Part shown: in pieces, positions 44,707 through 55,165 of the stretch
Layout: the number at the start of each line of letters is the position of its first letter
How positions within the stretch are numbered: position 1 is the first letter of the stretch
Source: Paulinella micropora
Taxonomy: Eukaryota > Cercozoa > Imbricatea > Euglyphida > Paulinellidae
Length of the DNA: 64,000 nucleotides
Reading direction: 5' to 3'
NCBI GenBank assembly: GCA_019918135.1
Contig: WBZZ01002075.1
Span: 18,501-82,500, forward strand
Notes under the pieces: generated by a model
Seen by the model: the letters and a program-made list of their open reading frames with translations, nothing else
What the model was told of the DNA's origin: nothing
The model's database searches: none
Made by a program: the position numbers and the translations under genes

Positions 44707-45175
44707 AGAAGAAGAAGAAGAAGAAGAAAGAAGGAAGAAGGAAGAAGGAAGAAGGAAGAAGAAAAAAGAAGCAGGAGAAAAAGGAGGAGGAGGAGAAGGA
44801 GGAGGAGGAGAAGTAGGAGAAGGAGGAGGGGAAGAAGAAGAAGGAGGAGGAGGAGGAGAAGACGAAGAACAAGAAGAAGAAGAAGAAGAAGAAGAAGAAG
44901 AAGACGAAGAAGAAGAAGAAGAACAAGAAGAAGAAGAACAAGAAGAAGAAGAAGAAGAAGAAGAAGAAGAAGAAGAAGAAGAAGAAGAAGAAGAAGAAGA
45001 AGAACAACAACAACAACAACAAGAAGAAGAAGAAGAAGAAGAACAAGAAGAAGAAGAATGAGGAGGAGGAGGAGGAGGAGAAAGAGGAGGAGGAGATGAG
45101 GAAGAAGAAGAAGAAGAAGAAGAAGAAGAAGAAGAAGAAGAAGAAGAAGAAGAAGAAGAGAAGGAGAAGAAGACA
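44045..45175. repeat. 1.1-kb polypurine (GAA/GGA)n tract
   Basis: The plus strand is almost entirely A and G, with short AGT and AGC interludes (about 44635-44700). Every frame is open and yields poly-Arg/Lys/Glu or, on the other strand, poly-Leu/Ser/Phe, so no CDS is called. Mirror-repeat polypurine of this length can form triplex DNA. Confidence 0.93.
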
Positions 45176-45209
45176 CGTTCCATGGCATATGCATAGTACT
45201 AACACAGAT

Positions 45210-45314
45210 GTACGAGCATTAGATTCATACATACATACATCGTACGATTATACATTTTGACAAACATGCGCACATACATACATACGTAGATACATATATA
45301 CATAAATAGATATA

Positions 45315-45346
<32 letters not shown>

Positions 45347-45720
45347 GTAGATAGATAGATAGATACATTCCATGCATACATTGCATACATACATACATAC
45401 ATACATATATACATACATTCTCACACGCATAAATGCATACATACATACATTCTGACATGCATACATACATACATACATGCATACATGCATAAATACATGA
45501 CACACAAAAATACATACATACATGCATACATACATGCATACATACATGCATGCATACATACATACATGCATACATGCATGCATACATACATACATGCATG
45601 CATGCTTGCATGCATACATACATAAACATACATACAGACAAACATACATACATACATGCGTACATGCATAGATACATAGATAGATACATACATACATCAT
45701 ACATACATAGGGGGGGGGTG
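45210..45720. repeat. (ATAC)n, (GATA)n and (CATG) microsatellites
   Basis: Tetranucleotide arrays, with a GATA block at about 45319-45363 and a G run at 45710-45722. Open frames with MYVC/HTYI periodicity are artefacts. Confidence 0.93.
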
Positions 45721-45749
45721 GGGGATCATAACATACATAAAAGGTGGTT

Positions 45750-46820
45750 CAAAAGTTTTATCACATACATCAACCCTATCTTCCCCTGAACTAGCGCTGC
45801 AGCCTGTGGCTCAGGTTATATTCACAGCAAGTACAGCACCCACAGATGTGTGTCCCTCAACCGCACCTCCCCACTCGCTTTCCCTGGCGAGAGTTTGAAA
45901 AAGTTGGAAAAGTCTCCAAAATCGGGTCTGACAAAGGGCCCGATGTTCGAAGCGCTGCAGCAAATGACGCAGCTTATACGCGCAGCACACATAACGACCA
46001 AAGATGCGTGCCCCGCCATGACACCATCCCACTCGCTCTCCCTGGCGAGAATTTAGAAAAGTTCGAAAAGGGTCAAAAATCTTCACAAAGGACCACCCTT
46101 GGGACACAGAGGGTATGTTTCGCTCAGCAAGCGCTGCGACCTGTAGCGCAGCTTACATGCACAACACGCACAACGCCCATAGATTTGTGTCCCGCAAGCA
46201 TGCCTTTCCACTCGCTCTCTCTGGTGAGATTTTAGAAAAGTTTGAAAAAGGTCCAAAATCGGTCAGACAAAGGACCGCACTCGGGACAAGGCCAAGTTCC
46301 CCCCAAGTCTGCCGATCTGAATTTGATCGAACACGTATGAGGATACATGGATGGAGAGCTGAGTGTTATCTGCCCAACAACAATGCCCAAATTGAAGCGC
46401 CGACTGCGCCAGATCTGGCAAGAGGTGGACGTTAAGATTGTAGAGAAGCAGGCGACCAGGATGAGACAAAGACTGCACACTGACATCGCTACTGGAGGCA
46501 AATAGACTGACTAGCTGCATCCTGTGGAAGCTCACGACCGCAGCATCCCAACACTGCAGCTGCAAGATAGCTTTGCTCGAGGCGTAGAAGAGGACGTAAT
46601 TCTAAGTAAAATCCTTTAGTCCCAGAATGGCCTTTTGTCAGACCCGATTTTTGAGACTTTTTCCAACTTTTTCAAACTCTCGCCAGGGAAAGCGAGTGGG
46701 GAGGTGCGGTTGAGGGACACACATCTGTGGGTGCTGCACTTGCTGTGGTCATAACCTGAGCCACAGGCTGCAGCGCTAGCTCAGGGGAAGATAGGATTGA
46801 TGTATGTGATAAAACTTTTG
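45750..46820. mobile_element. Tc1/mariner-type element remnant with long inverted repeats
   Basis: Terminal inverted repeats of about 188 bp lie at 45750-45938 and 46633-46820. The outer end is CAAAAGTTTTATCACATACA, and both contain CACCTCCCCACTCGCTTTCC. Between them is a diverged tandem repeat of the TIR-internal sequence (about 165-bp period, near 45890-46290) and a plus-strand coding remnant, 46299-46505. That remnant encodes PPKSADLNLIEHV, a TGA (46338-46340) where the family has Trp, then GYMDGEL and PKLKRRLRQIWQEV. This is the C-terminal DDE_3 motif with the final catalytic Glu. The flanks are CATA-type microsatellite rich in TA targets. The first catalytic Asp residues are missing, so it is a non-autonomous derivative. 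Confidence 0.8.
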
Positions 46821-47862
46821 CATACATACATACATACATACATGCATACATGCATACATCCTTACTTACATACTTACATACTTACATACTTACGTAGGTA
46901 CGTACGTATATACATACATACCTATATACATACACATACATGCATGCATACATGCATGCATACATGCATGCATACATGCATGCATACATGCATGCATAGA
47001 TACATACGTACATGCATACAAACATACATACATGGATACATATATACATACATACATACATTACATACATACATACATGCATAGATACATGCATAGATAC
47101 ATACATACATACATACATACATAACACATTATATACATGAATATAATGTATGCATGTATGCATGCATGCATGTATATATGTACATATGTATGTATGTATG
47201 TATGCGTGCGTGCATGTGTATGTTATGTATGTATGTATGTCTGTCTATCTGTCTGTGTAGTCTGTATGTCTGTATGTCTGTGTCTGTAGGTCTGTAGGTC
47301 TGTATGTATGTATGTATGTATGTATGTGTGTGTATGTGTATATATATGTATATATATATGTATATATATGTATGTATATATGTATGTATGTATGTATGTA
47401 TGCATGTATGTATGCATGTATGTATGCATGTATGTATGCATGTATGTATGTATGTATGTATGTATGTATGTATGTATGTACGTATGTATGTATGTATGAC
47501 ATATGTATGTATGTATGTATGTATGTATGCACATATGTATGTATGTACATATGTATGTATGTATGTAGTACGTATGTATGCATGTATGTATGTATGTATG
47601 TATGTATGTACATATGTATGTATGTATGTATGTATGTTATGTATGTATGTACATATGTATGTACATATGTATGACATATGTATGTATGTGTGTATGTATG
47701 TACATATGTATGTATGTATGTACATTGTATGTATGTGTGTATGTACATATGTATGTATGACATATGTACATATGTAAGTATTTATGTACAGTGTATGTAC
47801 ATATGTATGTATGTAAGTATGTACGTTATGTATGTATGCATGCATGCGTGTATGTAAGTCAT

Positions 47863-47895
<33 letters not shown>

Positions 47896-47940
47896 GACAG
47901 AGACAGAGACAGACAGACAGAGACAGAGACAGAGACAGAC
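46821..47940. repeat. (CATA)n, (TATG)n and (CAGA)n microsatellites
   Basis: CATA/CATG arrays to about 47110, switching strand sense to TATG/CATG from about 47150 to 47860, then CAGACAGA and GAGACA tracts to 47950. The sense switch near 47130 makes this a large imperfect inverted repeat. Confidence 0.93.
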
Positions 47941-48154
47941 AGACAGACAGTAAGCAGTACTGTAAGCATCTTTCCTGGAGATCATTAAGCTTAATTAAGT
48001 AACATGTTGTTCAAAGGAGGAACTCGACTTGCTTGACGACCTTATTGGGCAATGGGCTCGACCTTTTTTGCATTAATTTGAGTTCTAACTTGTACACCAT
48101 GATGCAAACATGCACATAGATGAGATGCGCATGTACTTGCCTACATTGAACCAG

Positions 48155-48345
48155 TGTAACATAACATAACATAACATAACATAACATAACATAACATAAC
48201 ATAACATATCATAACATATCATAACATAAAATAACATAAAATAACATAACATAACATGACATGACAAAACAAAACAAAACAAAACAAAACAAAACAAAAC
48301 AAAACAAAACAAAACATAACATAACATAAGATAACATAACATACA
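48155..48345. repeat. Pentanucleotide (ATAAC)n and (AAAAC)n array
   Basis: (ATAAC)n with occasional ATATC, then (AAAAC)n at about 48266-48312, then (ATAAC)n again. Minus-strand frames rich in MLCYV and FVLFC are artefacts. Confidence 0.93.
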
Positions 48346-48399
48346 TTACATACATACATTACATACATACATACATATGTCATACGTAACATACATCTA

Positions 48400-48470
48400 C
48401 AGACCTCAGACTTGGCCCCAGCCACCCCCACGCAAAAGTCGGTCTTTTCTGAAAAGTCGGTCGTGGGTTT
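48400..48470 (-). repeat. Conserved coding-like fragment, copy 1 (minus)
   Basis: On the minus strand this reads GACTTTTCAGAAAAGACCGA then CTTTTGCGTGGGGGTG, encoding TDFSEKTDFCVGV. The same peptide apart from one residue is encoded at 52246-52288 on the plus strand. The upstream residues also align loosely (LNQITF versus LKVITA), so both are probably relics of one repeated gene. Confidence 0.6.
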
Positions 48471-48858
48471 CAGAGGGGTGGTGAAGGTGATCTGATTGAG
48501 CTTGTGTTCGCTGTAGGTGTTGGATTGCAAAAGTAAGTAGCTGGGGACATTCGTAGGACCCGTAGGAGTAAGCTCATCAGCTTTGTTTTTTCACGTCACA
48601 GGTTAGGTACAATAAGCCTGAAAGTTGTGAAAGTGGTTTCGGCGTGCTGCGTGCTTGTAAGCACCAGCGAGCAGCAGTTGGTGTGGATTTATTTGCTAAG
48701 GGGTGGGCGTTGTTTTCATATAGCAGCTGCGCGCGATCGATGCTTAGCGGCTTCAAGGCACGCCTTTGAACCTTTGAATCTGCTATGATGGTAGCTGTGG
48801 CTTTGTGACTGCAACATAACGAAAATATCTTTTCTAGGAGCTCTGAAGCTGCATCTTC
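48471..48858. other. Intergenic DNA upstream of the two-ORF gene
   Basis: No gene or named element. Presumably contains the promoter of the gene starting at 48859. Confidence 0.5.
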
Positions 48859-50748
48859 ATGTCAAGCAAACGTATAAGTGTTCCAGGATGGAAGAAGACA
48901 GAAGATCGGACCCGATTCTCGAAGCGCGTGCGGGATGTAGAAGAGCTGCGCATTCAGGCCGAAAAACAGCTAAATAAGAAAACGAAGACAAGACATCCAA
49001 CAGTCCGTGTGCTTACTCTACAAGAACAAATTATCTGGGACTTGTTTGTGCAGCTCGGAGTCAAACGCAAGATTATGTTACTTGTCATTCAGCGGTGGTT
49101 GTTCCTCACAGTAGACGAATGGGCGCTACCACTCTGAAATTGGTCCAACTTCAGACGTGCGCTGGCCAGTATTGCACCAAATCCTGCTCACTGTCCTCCG
49201 ATAGTATCAGCTGAACTAAAGACACACTTGTATCAAAGGACTCTTGAGCGCCAACTTAATGATAAGACTTTCAACGAGACTGAGTTTGGTAAAGAGCTTG
49301 TGAAGATCGATTCGGAGCTGAGGGAGAAGGATGGCAAGCTTCCACGCCCGCGGCCTATCTCTGAAACAACGAAACAGCGTGCCTGGCACAGTAGTGCAGA
49401 ATACAACAGAAACGAAGGGCAAACTACAACAGACACGAGGACGAATGCTCGCAATAACTTACGAAATGCACTCTCATTCTGTATTGGCAAAAATCGAGGA
49501 ATGAAACCGGGCGGGCGGCTGGACCCAACTGCACCTAATTTTGCACAGGAAGATTGGGAAATTGCATTGGCAGAACACGATGTTGCAGAAGCAGAGAGAA
49601 AAAAGGAGCTGCAAAAGGAAGGTAAAAAGTATACCAAACGGCAAGTCAAGCAGAAGAACGCTCTGCTTGCTGCTGTGGAGAGCGCCAAAACACCAATAGT
49701 CGATGACAATCTTGCACTGTGCTTTGATCCTGTTATCTTGTGTATTGGTGGACTGACAAAAGGCACGAAAGACCGAATGCTGATTTCTGTTGCAAAAGAT
49801 CCACGCGTTCCGGACGATGAGATCGAAGCAGAACTGTTCCGCCTCTGCAATCCTTTGACAAGATCTAGGAACGAGAGTGACACAGAGTTCCTTCGGCACA
49901 ACAAGTTTCGTGTAAAATTGTTACAAGCCACCGTGAAGTCAGGTCGTTTTTTGAAGGCATGCATCAGGCTAGCGATCAATGCCGTTCCGGACGGTGAAGT
50001 AAAGACCATGGTATTGAAGGAGTTTGGTTTGGTGATATTGACTCATGACAAGCTTGAGAAGAATGAGATGTTAGCTTTCCAAACATACTGGCGAAAGGTG
50101 ATTCTGCCATACGTTGCTACAACCAAGGAGGAGTTGGCGGAAGCACGTCGGGATTATTCCGCGGGAACGTATGTTCAAATGGATGGGGAGGGCGGTATGG
50201 TGAAGGCAATCAAGGATCCAGTCCTCAAGCAAGAGATCGTTGACTCTTACATCAAATTACATTTTCCACCTGGCTCTACTTCTGCATTTACATCGTGCAA
50301 TGGTAACTCTCGTCTCCACACATCAGAGCATTCAAGTGTGAGACACGGCAAGTACGAAGAGTTGTTTCACAAAACCACCAAGCTACTCAGAAGTCAGATC
50401 GATGCAGCCTTCAAGCGCGTGGAAAAAGATAGACTCAAATTCACTGCAGACATTCGGAACGTTATTATGTTTGCAATTTTCCACGTGCATGTGGCATTGA
50501 AGGAGCTGCACACACCCAAGCGTGCAATCGACGGCTGGGAAAGGGTGTTTAAGGACGACCAGCAGTTCTTACTGACTGAATGTGGATATTTTACGAGTAA
50601 GCCCAACGCCAGGCGTGACAAGACCTTGCAGCATGTTCTGAAGAAATGCATGGCCTGCATCGAAGCGTATAGTCCGATCGAAAGTACAGAGTATACTCAC
50701 TGCATTCTCGAGAAAGAATTCGACACAATGGATATCCCAACAAGATAA
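48859..50748 (+). pseudogene. Unrecognised large protein, first ORF, with in-frame TGA
   Basis: One frame starts at ATG (MSSKRISVPGWKKTEDRTRF), hits a TGA at 49135-49137 and continues as NWSNFRRALASIAPNPAHC through 50748, 629 codons in all. The protein is helical and Lys/Glu-rich, with a charged coiled-coil-like segment near residues 230-290. Distinct blocks include DNLALCFDPVILCIGGLTKG and GTYVQMDGEGGMVKAIKD. No family is recognised. The TGA falls between two coherent coding stretches with no splice signal, so it is either a nonsense change (CGA to TGA would fit) or a recoded codon. Overlaps in the next frame with the second ORF. Confidence 0.5.
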
Positions 50749-51340
50749 CCTTGACAAGCGCTTCAGAAAACAAGAAAAATCAACCAAAACTCCGATAGGC
50801 AATATGAGATCAGTTTTTCCTACCTTTCCTGACTATGATCGTCAGCTGGAGAACATTGCTGCTGCCAACAGGAAGGAGAAAGAAGATGCTGCAAAGGCGG
50901 CGGCTGTGGAGAAAGAAAAAAAAGCTCAAGACAAAGCAGAGATAGAGGAGGCGAAGCTGTTAGCAAAGAAGTACAAGAAGGCACTTGGCGCAGGTCATGG
51001 TGACTTTCTCAGCCCTTCTCGCGCTAAGGCGAAGGAGAAAACGGAAAAGGCACGCAACAAACTCATCGATAAAGTACGACGTGACAGCGAGAATTACAAT
51101 CCTAGCAAAAAGGAAGCTGCGGATGATTGCAAATGTGTCACTTGTTTTGCTTGGTGGTCCATCTGGAATTCCCAAGAGGCCCTTCAGCAGGTGTCAGAGG
51201 ATGCAGATGACCCGAACGCTTGGCACTCATGTGAGAAGTGTCAGCTTTGGTGGTGCCCTGACTGTATGCTATGTGGATATCTCGAAAAAAAACACGAACG
51301 ATTTTGTAACGTCAAGGCTAAGTGCAAGGCTAAGAAATAA
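50690..51340 (+). CDS. Second ORF: coiled coil plus Cys/His-rich C-terminus
   Basis: In the +1 frame relative to the upstream ORF, coding character begins around 50710 (STQWISQQDNLDKRFRKQEK), well before the first ATG at 50804. The two ORFs were therefore probably one protein, separated by a +1 frame change near 50700-50750. Features in order are a long Lys/Glu/Ala coiled coil (RKEKEDAAKAAAVEKEKKAQ) and a Cys-rich end: CKCVTCFAWW, CEKCQLWWCPDCMLCG, then H and C. That spacing suggests two or three zinc ions, but matches no family I can name. Ends in Lys-rich CNVKAKCKAKK. Confidence 0.5.
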   Translation, partial: SILTAFSRKNSTQWISQQDNLDKRFRKQEKSTKTPIGNMRSVFPTFPDYDRQLENIAAANRKEKEDAAKAAAVEKEKKAQDKAEIEEAKLLAKKYKKALGAGHGDFLSPSRAKAKEKTEKARNKLIDKVRRDSENYNPSKKEAADDCKCVTCFAWWSIWNSQEALQQVSEDADDPNAWHSCEKCQLWWCPDCMLCGYLEKKHERFCNVKAKCKAKK

Positions 51341-52115
51341 CTATCGATTCTTTTTCTCATTCTATTCATAACTCAGGACTCAAAACATCTAAATAGAAAT
51401 ACATAACTATTATCATACATTGTAGCAACTCAGCATGTAGTGAAGGTCCAAGACTGGCTCGATTTCAATTCAAAATTCTTATTGTTTTTTCCTATCGATG
51501 TCCTAGCCATGGCCAGTCGTAACCTCATACTTGAATTTTTTGTACTAACAATACTACAAATCATGTATACGTCATGTATATATTTTTCATTGTTTTCTTG
51601 ATTCTATCGAGGAAATTATAATGCTAGACAGTATACATATCTCTATCTTTAGCTAATTGCTACAGTAATGTAATATTATAGTCAACTTTGCTATCTATTA
51701 ATACTAGTGTCACTGAGCAAGTATCGTTCTTTCATAATCAGTAAAACCTATTCAGAAAGATTTTTCAAGTTATTATTGAAGAATACACTTAATTTCAATT
51801 TCGAGCTTGGTCTGGACTGCAGTTTGTTAAACTTGAAAATTAATTTAATATTAATATTGGTTCAAAGTTCTTACTAGAAAATCATTTCATTTTTGAAAAA
51901 ATATTCAAGTAGGTTACGCACATCCGATTCTTCTGAAAATAATACAATAGAAATAGCATGAGTTCTTTTACTAAGATTAATCGAAATCTGTAAAATTTTC
52001 AAGTTGATTTCGCTTCGAGTTCTTAGTTTTTCAAAGTAATTTTGTATTTATGAAATTAAGATGTTAAATTTTAAAAATTATTTTCTTCTCACCATCTTGA
52101 CTTTTCAACATGTAA
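51341..52115. other. AT-rich intergenic DNA
   Basis: Uniformly AT-rich, without a coding frame, repeat or hairpin that I can support. Confidence 0.6.
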
Positions 52116-52239
52116 ATGGTGCAATATAAATCTACGTCTCATCCGCTTTCGAATGGTGTCAACCGCTCCTCAATCCGACCTCGCGTTCCTACAAACGATA
52201 ACCTCAAAGTCATCACGGCGTCTGAGCTAAAAAATCAAC

Positions 52240-52376
52240 GGACAGACTTTTCAAAAAAGACAGACTTTTGCGTGGGGGTGCCCAGGTCTGGTTGCTGGTG
52301 GTCCACTTTCGTTTGGCTGGAATCGTTTGTGTTACACAAACACTATTTTGCTACCCTCTTCCTATGCTTGCATTCC
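52240..52376 (+). repeat. Conserved coding-like fragments, copy 2
   Basis: 52246-52288 encodes TDFSKKTDFCVGV, matching the minus-strand fragment at 48.4 kb. 52334-52376 is a 43-bp block (from ACACAAACACTATTTTGCTA) found again without mismatch at 62827-62869; in both places it can encode HKHYFATLFLCLHS and is followed by a CCAGGT splice-like site. Likely relics of repeated genes or elements dispersed in the AT-rich part. Confidence 0.7.
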
Positions 52377-53229
52377 CCTCCAGGTTGTTCCCTAATAAGG
52401 ACGAACCTGGTTTGGGGGTTCTATTTGCTACTATACCACTACCACTGCCTAGATTCTACCTATTTCTATCCTATCTAGACTCGAAATAAATTCACAACGG
52501 ATACACCCAATAACTAGAATAACCATGTTTCATACATAATAATACACACCGAACCATATGCAAATGTCACCGCACATATATACAGAGTACAACGGGTATT
52601 CCTGGTGCGTCTCCCAGTTGCGCCACACTCAACGAGATAAACAGAATAAGACGATAAAACATATTCATAGGTAGGTCCGACGTTCGATCACATGATACAA
52701 CACGATCTACCCTACTCCTAACACAACCCACCAAGGCGAGAAGTCACCCAACGCAAGGAAGCAACACATACATAGATTGTATCAAGTATAAACACGTACA
52801 GCACACAACATACATCCCTCAACAACACCACGTGGCCGGATGCAGACTGCAAAACTCACCAACGCATGCACACGTTAGTTAAGCTACACAGAATGAGCGT
52901 CATATAGCCCAGCTCCTACCTAAACAAATAACCAACACACTGTCAACCTCATTCAAAATGATATCATCACATATGCAAACGTATCAGCCCGTGATGACCA
53001 TCACAATCTAAGTATGCACAACAACCACCAGACACTCAGTCAAGACATAACACTCCCACAACATCTCATTGAACAACCACACATTACCCACACTGAAAAT
53101 GACTAAATACATTAAGTAGACGAATCAATACATCCACCGCACTACTTCGCGTTAAGTCATCGATCAATATGCATAACGTGTGCTACACAGAGTAACACAC
53201 ACTCGCAAGGAGCGCATAAGAGAATTGTA
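52377..53229. other. AT/CA-rich intergenic DNA up to the GC island
   Basis: Low-GC, CA-rich sequence without supported genes. Composition changes abruptly at about 53233, exactly at the stop codon of the next minus-strand gene. Confidence 0.65.
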
Positions 53230-54925
53230 CTAGGGCGCCCCGGCGGCCTGCGAGCCGAGGTACCCCAGCCGCAGCCGGTCGGCCGCCGCGACCAAGTAGT
53301 CGGGCGTAACCAGCACGCGCGAGGGCTCCCCGGGAGCGTCCTTGCGGTCGGCTAGCTGCTGGCGAGAGGGCAGGTGTGCGTGCAGGTACATGTTGCGGTG
53401 TGCCCAGTGCGCCTGCGGGGCAGAGCCCAGCTGGGGCAGGTGCAGGTCCGTGCCCCCCAGCACCTGCAAGCGCAGCGGCTTGCCCGGGCGCCCCCCCGGC
53501 TCGCTGTCCTCCCCGCAGACGCCCAGCACCCGCCACTCCAGGGGTCTTTCCCTGTCCTCGGCCGCCTTCCCCGGGTGCAGCCGGAGCGGCTCGTGGATCT
53601 CCCAGTGGGTGGCGCAGTTAGTGACGAGCGGTAGCTCGCCTACCAGGTCCAGCAGGTCGTCGGCCTTGGCGATGGCCAGGTCACAGGGGCGCAGCTGAAT
53701 CTTGTGGTCCCCGGGGTAGAGCTGGCCCCGGTGCAAGCCCCCCGTGTCCCGGTCGGCCTTGGCCTGTGCTAAGCACGAGATAGTCACTTCCCCGCAGTCA
53801 TAGTCCAGCGCGCCCTCGCCGTCGTACGTCCAGCCCGTGCCGTCCATGTCCTAGGTCGGGGTGCCGCCCTGCGTTTTGCAGGGTGGTACACGCCACCGAC
53901 GGGCGCCGGCCGGCGCCACTCCCTCCTCTCCTCCCCCTCTCCTGCGCCCCGTGGCGCACCCCGGGCGGGCCCGGACGAATGGCGGGCGGGGGGGAGGAAC
54001 GAACGGCGCCCCCCCCCCTCCTGCCTCCCCCGGCCGGCCAGGGGGGGGTGGCCAGCTACGCCGGCGTCGCCAGGGTGGGGCCGGCCGGGTACGGGCCGAA
54101 CGTCAGCGCGTACGTGTACCGCCGGGAGAAGGCGCGCAGGCAGACGTAGACCCTTTGGCCGGGCGCGGGGAAAAAGTCGAGGTCGTCGTCGTAGACGATT
54201 GCCTCCTCGGCCGGGGCCGTCGTGGTGTCTGGGACAGGCGCCCGGGCGGTCGCCAGGACGCACTCCGCGAACCAGTCCAGCGCTACCTGGCGCTGCCTGG
54301 CTAATTCAGCGGTGACCTGCCGGTACAGCTGGCCAGTGAGCGCGAACGCGGACGAGGTGCAGTACAGGCGGTACAAAACCAGTGCCTGGAACCTGCTCTT
54401 GGCTTCCTCGAACCACAGCAGTAGCGGGAAGCGCAGCAGCCGGGGGGTCGTGGTGGTGCGCGCATCTTGCACATCCCGTTCGCTCTGCCGCACGGCGTTG
54501 CGCAGCACGGGATCCATCGCGTCCCAACAGCTGTAGACACCCGGCTGGCACGCAAAGAACGCCCACAAGCTCAGGGGCCTGCCTGGCCCGAGCGCCTGCT
54601 CGCGTGTCTGGTGGTACCACCAGTTGGAAGCCAGGGTGGCGTGCGTAGCCTGCCTCGACCGGGCGGGCGCGACCAGTGTGAGCCCCTCGACAAAGTCTAG
54701 GTACTGCCCCGCCAGCAGGTCCCCCCTGTCGCGGTAGGCGCGGCGCAGCTCTTCCTTCAGCCACCCGATCTTGGGGCCGCCAGTGGTGGTGCGGGCATCG
54801 GGCCGGGCGCTGTTGGTCTGATTGTTCAGGTAGAAAGGGGTCGCTGAAGAGGAAGACGACGCCTGTTTACTCTCCATGTACGGCTCGTTGGTGTCCTCCG
54901 ACGGGGCGGGGTTCGGGGAAGTCAT
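53230..54925 (-). CDS. GC-island gene a, unrecognised, spliced
   Basis: The first coding segment is 54925-54056 from ATG (MTSPNPAPSEDTNEPYMESK), Ser/Thr-rich at the start, then helical (WLKEELRRAYRDRGDLLAGQ, LDWFAECVLATARAP). The last is 53850-53230, entered through a CTAG acceptor (GACATGGACGGC follows) and ending GYLGSQAAGAP. At least one intron in 54055-53851 is needed because the first frame closes there; the donor could not be fixed. No family recognised. Divergent from gene b, sharing a G/C-run promoter region. Confidence 0.55.
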
Positions 54926-54939
54926 CTTCGTTACTGTAG

Positions 54940-55165
54940 CCAGGGGGGGTACCCCCCCGGGGGGTACCCCCCCCTGCCCCCCCGGGGGGTACCCCCCCCT
55001 GCCCCCCCGGGGGGTACCACCCCCTGCCCCTCTACCCCCACCCGGGGGGGGGATGCCCCCGGGGGGGGTCCCCTCCCCTCCTCACTCTCCTCTGCCGGTC
55101 TCTCCCCCTCCCCGGGGGAGGGAAGGGGGGGCAGGGGGGGGTACCCCCCGGGGGGGGTTCCCCCC
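54940..55165. promoter_or_regulatory. G/C-run tandem repeat between divergent genes a and b
   Basis: The self-complementary block GGGGGGTACCCCCC is repeated three times with CCTGCC linkers at about 54946-55020, followed by further long G and C runs to 55165. It lies directly upstream of the ATG of gene a and of the coding part of gene b, so it probably contains both promoters. Both strands have G-quadruplex potential. Confidence 0.5.

Noticed and set aside
43758..45232. Frames of up to 478 codons of poly-Leu/Ser/Phe and poly-Arg over the purine tract
   Set aside because: Produced by (GAA)n/(GGA)n simple sequence; no start context, domains or splice sites.
47129..47845. Frames with MYVC and HTYI periodicity
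   Set aside because: Tetranucleotide microsatellite artefact on both strands.
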